From Rugamonas sp. A1-17 (GTDB taxonomy: Bacteria > Pseudomonadota > Gammaproteobacteria > Burkholderiales > Burkholderiaceae_D): 64,000 nucleotides of DNA. Positions within the stretch are counted from its first letter, which is position 1. Every line of letters begins with the position of its first letter. The notes below the pieces were generated by a model, which worked only from the letters and a program-made list of their open reading frames with translations, was not told the origin of the DNA and made no database searches. The stretch is taken from assembly GCA_025548565.1 (NCBI GenBank), contig JAJLPB010000022.1, positions 38,487 through 102,486 on the forward strand. The letters are read 5' to 3'. The position numbers were made by a program, and so were the translations under genes. Shown here one piece after another: positions 58,384 to 64,000 of this stretch.

Positions 58384-60210
58384 TTAGTAGGCCAAAACGG
58401 CCGGTATGGTCGCGGCGTAGTCGAATGACTCGACAGCGAGCAGTGCTTTGATGAGATCAGGCTTTTTCTCAGTGAAGAGTTTTTTGAAGCCATCGCCAAT
58501 CGCTGCGTCCAGACCAACTTCCTTTGTAAGGATTTCGATTTCAGACTTGGTCAGCAGTTCCAGGAAATCAGAATCGAGTTTCCAGTAATGCCGAAGGTCG
58601 AGCTGGTGGTGACGAGCGAGTTGCTGCAGTTTGTGTACGTCTAATTGCGCCATAGCCGATGCAGCAAGCAGCGTGATCATCGTAGTGGTATTGTCCTCGG
58701 TCAACTGTGCTACCGAAGTCAAAGTTTGATCCAGATCGTGGCTCGACGCATGAGCATTTCCCGTCACTTTTCCGAAAGCCTTATTCAGAAGTGTCGAATC
58801 AATGTTGCGGGCAGCGCCGTCAAGCGCAAGCGCAATCAGATATGCTCGTGATTTCGCGCCGTCTTGAAGGATTTCCTGCTTCATTGCATTACGCCATACT
58901 TTTTCACGGTAGGCTTTGATGCGCTCACCTTCCGATACTTTGGTAGGTTTTGCAGGAGGTGCCTTCTCGGTGGCGCTAGCTGTAGTTTGCTCGGCGCCGG
59001 CAGATTTGGTGACGTTGATCGAGTCTGGCTTCTCAGCTGCAGCTTCAAGAGCGGCAGTGTCAGCTTTGATGCGATCTTCGACCTTCGTTGCGTTGCAGAT
59101 GGTATCGAAGCATTGGTTTTCGAATACCTTGCCTAGCGCTTGAGGCAAGCCAGACACCGCTGCACCAAAATTTGTGCAAGCGCGGCAGGCCTCGGCTTGT
59201 TCGACCCCTACGCCACCGGAGCCGTCAGGCACTAGCTTGATACGCGTTTCGTTGTCACCAACCCGCAGGATGCGGATCACTGGCCATTCATCTTTGAGTC
59301 CATCTGCGATACCCTGCAACGCGGTTTCCGTTTTAGCTTTGTAGCATGCCGAGTTCGTGCAGCCGCCGTCAGTGATGGCTTCCTCGAACATGGTCTTCTG
59401 AACGGAAGAGTTGTGTGGGCATGCTGCGCATTCTCCCTTGTCGAAGATGGCGGCATCGAGTTTGCAGGCGGCGTCGGCGATCACTTGCTTCACTTCCGCA
59501 ACACTCTTGTTTTCACCCACGATGTAGGGGATCAGCTTGTCTTGCTGCGGCTTGGCCAGCGCTGCCAACAACTCCGCGTGACCGAGTAAAATTTTGCGTT
59601 CGGTCAGAGCTTCGAGAACCTGTTCCGAGCAGTTCATCAGCGCGAGGCGGCGATCGATTAATGAACGCTTCCAACCAAGCACGCGAGCCGCTTCATCACG
59701 GTCGCCCTTAGCCCTTCCCACCTCTTTCGCTGCAACACGGGCCCATTCAACTGGCGACATGTCTTCGCGCTCGTGGTTTTCGGAAGATGCGTAGGCGTCT
59801 GCCTCAGCATCCGTCATTTCACGAATCAGCACTGGGATTGCATAGTCCTCTCCAAATGCAGCCGTGGCTGCGCGATATCGACGTTCGCCGGCCACAATGA
59901 TGTAGACACCGTTTTTTGGACGGATCAAGATCGACTGCAACACACCTTGCGCCAGAACCGAGTTGGTAAGGCTTTCCATTCCTTCCGGATTGAACTTTTT
60001 ACGTGGGTTCTCACCTTTACAGATGAACTTCAATCGCATGGTCATAACACCGTTGATGATTTCTGCGTTTGGCCAAAGTACCTGGTCGGCGTTCGCTTCG
60101 GTGCCAGAATCACCTGTAGTGGCCAGTCCCTCTTGGGCGGCCAGATAGGCAGCGGCGCCTTGTGCGAGCGAGGGGCTTGACGGTGCTTCTGCGATGTTGT
60201 GAGTTTGCAT
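58384..60210 (-). CDS. parB: PRTRC system ParB-related protein
   Basis: 608 aa. A ParB N-terminal domain with VAGERRYRAA (106-115) and ENHEREDMSPVEWA (144-157), then a helix-turn-helix region (DEAARVLGWKRSLIDRRLAL). The C-terminal half carries four Cys-rich segments (CAACPHN, CTNSACY, CRACTN, CFDTICN), which may bind zinc or an Fe-S cluster and are not part of classic ParB. Centromere-binding and partition are expected, but the extra domain and its cassette suggest a specialised role. No ParA is seen next to it. The start at 60210 has GGAG seven bases upstream and is preceded by the recurrent leader hairpin. Confidence 0.85.
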   Translation of the reverse strand: MQTHNIAEAPSSPSLAQGAAAYLAAQEGLATTGDSGTEANADQVLWPNAEIINGVMTMRLKFICKGENPRKKFNPEGMESLTNSVLAQGVLQSILIRPKNGVYIIVAGERRYRAATAAFGEDYAIPVLIREMTDAEADAYASSENHEREDMSPVEWARVAAKEVGRAKGDRDEAARVLGWKRSLIDRRLALMNCSEQVLEALTERKILLGHAELLAALAKPQQDKLIPYIVGENKSVAEVKQVIADAACKLDAAIFDKGECAACPHNSSVQKTMFEEAITDGGCTNSACYKAKTETALQGIADGLKDEWPVIRILRVGDNETRIKLVPDGSGGVGVEQAEACRACTNFGAAVSGLPQALGKVFENQCFDTICNATKVEDRIKADTAALEAAAEKPDSINVTKSAGAEQTTASATEKAPPAKPTKVSEGERIKAYREKVWRNAMKQEILQDGAKSRAYLIALALDGAARNIDSTLLNKAFGKVTGNAHASSHDLDQTLTSVAQLTEDNTTTMITLLAASAMAQLDVHKLQQLARHHQLDLRHYWKLDSDFLELLTKSEIEILTKEVGLDAAIGDGFKKLFTEKKPDLIKALLAVESFDYAATIPAVLAY

Positions 60211-60226
60211 ATGAATCTCCAAATTT

Positions 60227-60239
60227 GCCGCTAGGCGGC
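60227..60239 (-). promoter_or_regulatory. Leader hairpin 4 (before parB)
   Basis: Perfect GCCGC/GCGGC stem with TAG loop (minus strand CTA), then AAATTTGGAG and ATG. The cleanest copy of the family. Confidence 0.7.
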
Positions 60240-60254
60240 GTTGTAAATCTGGAG

Positions 60255-60292
60255 GAGTCGAAGACTCTTTTGACGCTCTGGGAGTGTCAAAA
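60255..60292 (-). terminator. Hairpin pair upstream of parB
   Basis: GAGTC/GACTC (60255-60267) is followed by TTTTGAC/GTCAAAA (60268-60292) with an inner GC extension. It is a weaker version of the paired hairpins at 57351-57394. It could end the transcript from the zinc-ribbon gene (60457-60663). Confidence 0.45.
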
Positions 60293-60456
60293 AAGTTGGA
60301 AAGGGAGAGATGTGTTGCGGGGGAATGGTACTTGCCGCGAAAGCGACGATTGAAGCATAACAGAATTGGCGCGCCAAGAAAACTGGTTTTACCAGCTGCC
60401 GTGTAGGCAGCTGGTCGACCAATGAAGGTGTGTGTTCAATTGTGAGGTGGTACAAG

Positions 60457-60663
60457 TTAATTCGGCAGTGGATCTTCGTTTTGCCATTGCCCGCATTCAC
60501 CACACTTTGCATCGTCGAGATATTTGTAGTGATCGAGTTTGTGTGACCTGCACGCCTTGCATGCGGAAATTCCCTGAATGAAGTTAGGGCTGGTCTCGCC
60601 GGTGTCACCGATGTGGAAATGGGTTGGTTGGACAACTGGTTTTTTTGGTGCGGCTACGTACAT
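60457..60663 (-). CDS. Small zinc-ribbon-like protein
   Basis: 68 aa. Two CxxC pairs, CKACRSHKLD and CGECGQW, spaced by about 17 residues, with basic and aromatic residues between, the form of a small zinc ribbon. No family known to me. AAAGGAG precedes the ATG at 60663 and leader hairpin 5 lies upstream, so it is a separate unit. It may be a nucleic-acid- or protein-binding accessory. Confidence 0.6.
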   Translation of the reverse strand: MYVAAPKKPVVQPTHFHIGDTGETSPNFIQGISACKACRSHKLDHYKYLDDAKCGECGQWQNEDPLPN

Positions 60664-60684
60664 CGTGTTTTCTCCTTTGGTTTT

Positions 60685-60697
60685 TCCGCTGAGCGGA
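60685..60697 (-). promoter_or_regulatory. Leader hairpin 5 (before zinc-ribbon gene)
   Basis: TCCGC/GCGGA stem with three-base loop, then AAAAACCAAAGGAG before the ATG. Confidence 0.65.
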
Positions 60698-60719
60698 CGA
60701 ATTAAGGGGAAGGACGGGC

Positions 60720-60759
60720 CTTCTGAATCCTTGCGGATTGAGAAGCCCCGTGAGGGGCT
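60720..60759 (-). terminator. Paired hairpin after the methyltransferase gene
   Basis: CTTCTGAATCC/GGATTGAGAAG (one mismatch, 60720-60745) next to AGCCCC/GGGGCT (60744-60759). Same plan as the other tandem pairs, with the arms meeting at base 60745. Confidence 0.6.
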
Positions 60760-60779
60760 GTAGTGCGGATAGTTGTTCC

Positions 60780-61661
60780 TTACGCCAGTGCCCAAACGCC
60801 TCTGCTGACGGACACATAGTCGCCTGTCGAGTTGAGTATTTGCCTGACTTTGGCTTGCCAGTTCGGATTCGCCTTTACGCGTTCATCGCAATGCGCTGCG
60901 ATCTTTTCGTACAACGTTTTGAGGCTTGCGCTACCACCTAAGGCGATCACGACGTTGCGAATGATTGCGCGCCAGGTGCCTCGCAATCGGTTGGCTTGTT
61001 CGGTTGCCAAGTCTCGAAGCAGGAAGATCGTAGGTGTCTGTTTTCGTTTCCAGAGCAAAAGGTATTCGTGCATTATCCGTGGCATGACCAGGCCAGGGTA
61101 CTGCTTGGCGTTGGACATGACGTTGTGCTGCTGTTTGATAATGACTGCCATGAGCTCTGCCGATGGCATACGTGCTATGGCTTCTGCCTGGTACGAGGTG
61201 TAGCGGCCGTTCTTGCGATAGTCGCCGATAAGCGTGCCGTACACGCCGCCGTCCTTTGTCGCCTCTCGTTGGTTGAGTAAGGCTTGTTGGAGTTTTTGGT
61301 GGAACTCGTCGTCATCCTTGCAGCGAGAGAGGTCGTCCGGGTGCGGCTCGCCCCATACTTCGCCGCTGTAGACCACTTGATTTCCGTAAGGTGGGTGGGA
61401 TACAACCAGGTCAGCTTGCTTACCAGCTCGCTCCAAGATCGAGTCACGTAGGATATTGAAGCCCGAGTGTAGATCTAGTCCGATCGCCTCGATTCCCATC
61501 TCGTTTGCAACATCGGTGCTGGTGCCAGACCCGACCATTGGATCGATATAGAAGTTCGGTTTGAGTCGTTTGAAGAGGTCCTGGTAGACATAGCCGCTGC
61601 AGTTGCCACGCCATTTCGAGTCGCCCCAAGGACCACGATGTGGGAATGAAAGAATGCTCAT
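60780..61661 (-). CDS. DNA methyltransferase-like protein (SHPPY motif IV)
   Basis: 293 aa. AdoMet motif I DPMVGSGTS (40-48) and motif IV SHPPYG (88-93), with Ser-His in place of the usual Asp or Asn before PPY. It belongs to the gamma/beta-like group of N6-adenine or N4-cytosine DNA methylases in which HPPY variants occur. No restriction enzyme is nearby, so it is probably an orphan methylase that may protect the element from host restriction. A Lys/Arg-rich C-terminal region (about 240-290) could bind DNA. Own leader hairpin; AGGAC about nine bases before the ATG. Confidence 0.75.
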   Translation of the reverse strand: MSILSFPHRGPWGDSKWRGNCSGYVYQDLFKRLKPNFYIDPMVGSGTSTDVANEMGIEAIGLDLHSGFNILRDSILERAGKQADLVVSHPPYGNQVVYSGEVWGEPHPDDLSRCKDDDEFHQKLQQALLNQREATKDGGVYGTLIGDYRKNGRYTSYQAEAIARMPSAELMAVIIKQQHNVMSNAKQYPGLVMPRIMHEYLLLWKRKQTPTIFLLRDLATEQANRLRGTWRAIIRNVVIALGGSASLKTLYEKIAAHCDERVKANPNWQAKVRQILNSTGDYVSVSRGVWALA

Positions 61662-61682
61662 GATGTTTAGTCCTATGTAGTT

Positions 61683-61695
61683 GCCGGATGCCGGC
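61683..61695 (-). promoter_or_regulatory. Leader hairpin 6 (before methyltransferase)
   Basis: GCCGG/CCGGC stem with three-base loop, then AACTACATAGGAC before the ATG. Confidence 0.6.
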
Positions 61696-61719
61696 GGATA
61701 AATAGGAGAGCCTTTTAGG

Positions 61720-61761
61720 TTTCTTCATGCGCAGCATGAAGAAACCCCACGAGTGGGGTTT
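61720..61761 (-). terminator. Paired hairpin with shared A-run upstream of the methyltransferase gene
   Basis: TTTCTTCATGC / GCATGAAGAAA (11 bp, 61720-61730 with 61734-61744) overlaps AAACCCCAC / GTGGGGTTT (61742-61750 with 61753-61761) at AAA. Confidence 0.7.
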
Positions 61762-61779
61762 AGCGGAAACGAGCGCTGC

Positions 61780-63234
61780 TTACGCAGGAATCGCATCTGC
61801 CGTGAATTGCGCCTTGAAATAGCTCAGTATTGACCCGCCACTTTGACGCGCGTGCACGAGTTCGTTGTGGATTGCCTGCAGAACTTCAGGTTTGTTTTGG
61901 TACCCTTGTTTGTATTTGCGCACAGCGTATTCCATGAAATCCTTGATGGAAATTTCTTGGACTCCAAGTTCGATCGCGATCTGCATCATAAGTTTTGCGG
62001 ACACGTTCCCTTTGCGCGACAAGTCGACCAACATCGTCAACCCTTTTGCAATGGTCTCGTCACTTTCGTACCAGGTCGCACCGAGCTTCACCACCAGATA
62101 GGATTTCACAAGGTCTTCGCTCAACTCCATTTTTGTGGCAAGGTCATCGATTTGATCGAGAGGATCAAGCTCAGGTGCAGGACGCATAGCTCCTGCCGCC
62201 ATTTGCTTGTCTTCGACTAGATCACTGGCTCGTTCATTTAAAACGGGGCCAGGAGACCCGATGATCCTCGCCGAGGGCATACCAGCAGGTGCCGCCAGCC
62301 AAGCGACTGGAGAGGCCGCTAGCCGGGCCTGCGGGGCCATGCCACTAAGCATTAACGAACCGATGTCCAGGTCCGCCTCCAGTTTCGGAACCCATTGCAT
62401 CCCAGTTTTTTCTTGCCCGTTTTCGTCGAAGTATGTCCGCTTTTCAAGCACCTTCGTCAGGTAGTAAAGGTAGCTACCGGGCTTCTTGGTGTTGACGCGT
62501 GGGATGTGACCAAAGGCTTCGCTGATACGCGACAATTCTGACCAAATACCCTCTGCGGCGTATTCCGAACTCGTCTCCAATGAGACCAGGCCGGTGGGCA
62601 CACCAGGAATGTAAAAGTGCAGTCGGCCGGAGAACTTGCATTGCCCTTGTTGATATTCAGGGCACTGGCCAGGTTCACACAGTCCGCGGATTTGCTTCTC
62701 CCTCCGTGGCACCTTCTTGATGCGCTGGGCTTTTTGCTCGGCGAACATTGTGGACGTTACTTCGGGAAGAAATTGGCAATACCTTAGCCCGTCTGGAAGG
62801 TAGACCGATTCGTAGCCTGGCTTGCCACCGTGGCGAACGAGTTTGTTGGGGAAAATATCGCCAAGCGCGTCGGAGTGGAATACGATCGGGAAACGATACA
62901 GCTTTGGATCTTCGTTCGCATCACGGATTTCTCCAAAACTCTTCAGGAGCAATTCCGCTATCTCGGGCATACCAAAATCCGATGCCGCGATATTGAAGTG
63001 CTGGGTATTGCGGGGATACAGTGGATTCTTAATGTTGGTTGCCGCGGTGATGTCCTTTTCGATGTCGCTAAATTTTCTGAAATCCCTCACCCCGCTCTCG
63101 TAGATCTGAACGGCCTTGGGATTGTTTTTTGCGTTGTTGGTAAGCAGCTTGATTCCAGGTCGAATCTTGCCGCCGATTTTAAGGTTTGTGCTCTGCGCCG
63201 CGCGTGCGGACAGGATGGACATATGCATGGTCAT
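61780..63234 (-). CDS. Conserved plasmid protein with Cys cluster (hydrolase or metal-binding-type family)
   Basis: 484 aa. Begins with LKIGGKIRPGIKLLT and has NPLYPRNTQHFNI near residue 75, patterns I associate with a widespread plasmid/ICE family usually labelled hydrolase or metal-binding protein or recombination directionality factor-like. A cysteine cluster follows (LCEPGQCPEYQQGQCKF, about residue 190), then a beta-rich segment YIPGVPTGLVSLETSSEYA. Function unknown; the family is linked to plasmid DNA handling by neighbourhood only. It has its own leader hairpin and ribosome site. Confidence 0.65.
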   Translation of the reverse strand: MTMHMSILSARAAQSTNLKIGGKIRPGIKLLTNNAKNNPKAVQIYESGVRDFRKFSDIEKDITAATNIKNPLYPRNTQHFNIAASDFGMPEIAELLLKSFGEIRDANEDPKLYRFPIVFHSDALGDIFPNKLVRHGGKPGYESVYLPDGLRYCQFLPEVTSTMFAEQKAQRIKKVPRREKQIRGLCEPGQCPEYQQGQCKFSGRLHFYIPGVPTGLVSLETSSEYAAEGIWSELSRISEAFGHIPRVNTKKPGSYLYYLTKVLEKRTYFDENGQEKTGMQWVPKLEADLDIGSLMLSGMAPQARLAASPVAWLAAPAGMPSARIIGSPGPVLNERASDLVEDKQMAAGAMRPAPELDPLDQIDDLATKMELSEDLVKSYLVVKLGATWYESDETIAKGLTMLVDLSRKGNVSAKLMMQIAIELGVQEISIKDFMEYAVRKYKQGYQNKPEVLQAIHNELVHARQSGGSILSYFKAQFTADAIPA

Positions 63235-63251
63235 AGCGGTTTTCCTTAGCC

Positions 63252-63263
63252 GGCCTAGGCCGA
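63252..63263 (-). promoter_or_regulatory. Leader hairpin 7 (before the 61780-63234 gene)
   Basis: CGGCC/GGCCG stem with two-base loop, followed by GGCTAAGGA. The ribosome site is closer to the stem than in the others. Confidence 0.55.
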
Positions 63264-63402
63264 TAAGTTAATGGGTAGACTGTCGCCTACCGCTCTTTGT
63301 TGTGCCTTGTGAAGGCAGAGAAAGCCGCGTGCTAAAGTCGAGCACTGATATGGGGTACATATCGATGTCGATAAGGTGAGGAGGACATTCTGGAGATTGA
63401 GA

Positions 63403-63445
63403 TTTTCGCATACCGTTGGTATGAGAAAACCCGTTAGGATTTTCT
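63403..63445 (-). terminator. Paired hairpin after the DUF932 gene
   Basis: TTTTCGCATACC / GGTATGAGAAAA (one mismatch, 63403-63429) overlaps AGAAAACCC / GGATTTTCT (one mismatch, 63424-63445). The overlap covers the A-run, as in the copies at 57351 and 61720. Confidence 0.65.
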
Positions 63446-63469
63446 GGCTGCTTTCGTCAGCCTGCGTGT

Positions 63470-64000
63470 TTATACTTCCTCGAGCAATTGGATTACACTC
63501 TCCTTCATGGTTGCCCCGACACCAAACCACGCGCTGTTAAGGCGGTAGTCCTGGTTGCGTGCCTTCATTTTAAAGTCGGTGTACTCTGTTACTGCGTTGA
63601 CGAGACCCCAGCCTGTGCCGCGCACGCCGTCGAGCATGGCGCCCTTTCCGGCACCACGAAACATTTGCATGATTGTCTCAAAGCCCTTTCGCGCTCTGAT
63701 TGGACCTGTAGCACCCTGATTGCGTAGGATGGTCTCGATGATCGCCTCCGCTGTGGAATCCGACACAGTGGTGTTCGCCAGTGTTTTCATTTTGCTCATG
63801 AACTCGGCCGCAACGGCTTTTGCATTGAGACCTAGCTCCGCATGCATCGAGCTAGCGTCAAATTGCGAGTTGTGGCGTAACCGAACTTGATTGGCGAAAG
63901 TTGCTTCGTTCATGCTCATCTGCAGCGTGTTGTTGCACACAACGCGAACTGAGGTGTATTGCGCGGTTGTAGCCAATCCTTTATCGCAGCTGGTCACAAG
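63470..64000 (-). CDS. DUF932-type protein, 5' end beyond the window
   Basis: C-terminal about 175 residues of a DUF932-like plasmid protein, recognised by VVCNNTLQMSMNEA, VRLRHNSQFDASSM, GTGWGLVNAVTEYTDF and YRLNSAWFGVGATMKESVI. The frame is open to the window edge, so the N-terminal half is missing. The role of DUF932 proteins is not known; they are common on plasmids and phages. It is followed by a tandem hairpin pair of the region's recurrent type. Confidence 0.75.
   Translation of the reverse strand, partial: LVTSCDKGLATTAQYTSVRVVCNNTLQMSMNEATFANQVRLRHNSQFDASSMHAELGLNAKAVAAEFMSKMKTLANTTVSDSTAEAIIETILRNQGATGPIRARKGFETIMQMFRGAGKGAMLDGVRGTGWGLVNAVTEYTDFKMKARNQDYRLNSAWFGVGATMKESVIQLLEEV

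Noticed and set aside
52065..63263. CRISPR-like interpretation of the recurrent short hairpins
   Set aside because: Repeats are single, lie 0.4-4 kb apart, and each is tied to a ribosome site; there are no spacers.

Overview
The window looks like part of a large conjugative plasmid, or an integrative conjugative element, of a betaproteobacterium. Burkholderiales is likely, and Oxalobacteraceae is a guess from the CAP-domain lipoprotein and the general coding style. No rRNA, tRNA, replication initiator or core metabolic gene is visible. The relaxase, the VirD4 coupling protein and a prepilin peptidase are also absent, so they must lie outside the window or be supplied by the host.

Layout. (1) 0-3.7 kb: a 5'-truncated DUF900 hydrolase, then a type VI secretion cargo module on the minus strand (PAAR, DUF4123 adaptor, small co-chaperone-like protein, Tox-REase-5 nuclease toxin, Imm52 immunity protein). 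The order matches the TseT/TsiT locus of Pseudomonas aeruginosa. (2) 3.9-6.4 kb: a tyrosine recombinase, a perfect dyad just upstream of it, a structured region that looks non-coding, and nine 11-bp-phased repeats. (3) 6.4-9.1 kb: a plus-strand StbA/StbB (TraK/TraL)-like operon. (4) 9.2-19.9 kb: a complete R64-type type IVb pilus locus with an extra PilT-like ATPase. (5) 20.1-21.7 kb: two plus-strand cargo genes. (6) 22-33.2 kb: a second, divergent type IVb pilus locus with a duplicated adhesin-like minor pilin. (7) 33.4-43.9 kb: a P-type (Trb/VirB-like) type IV secretion system, virB11-2-3-4-5-6-(OmpA lipoprotein)-8-9-10, with a small lipoprotein gene inverted at the position where IncP plasmids carry trbK. 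(8) 44.1-46.8 kb: a UvrD-like helicase and a partner protein. (9) 47.0-51.1 kb: a six-gene plus-strand operon of unknown role. (10) 51.1-64 kb: plasmid maintenance genes on the minus strand, including a PP-loop (PAPS reductase-like) ATPase and the PRTRC cassette (ParB, E, C, a 67-aa ORF, F, B, A, ThiF), then a zinc-ribbon protein, a DNA methyltransferase, a conserved plasmid protein and a DUF932 protein cut by the window edge.

How the parts fit: the type IV secretion system would carry DNA between cells, and the two type IVb pili would help recipient contact, as the R64 thin pilus does. The Stb-like and PRTRC/ParB genes would maintain the element, and the T6SS cassette would arm a host that already has a T6SS.

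The most interesting points are two. First, the PRTRC cassette holds every part expected of a ubiquitin-like conjugation system: a Ub-fold protein ending in Gly, an E2-like protein, an E1/ThiF with a candidate active-site Cys, and a JAB protease with an intact HSHx7SxxD motif. Second, seven transcription units between 51.8 and 63.3 kb carry the same small hairpin placed just upstream of the Shine-Dalgarno sequence. Five of them are also preceded by paired hairpins, closely similar at four sites. Neither element belongs to a family I recognise.
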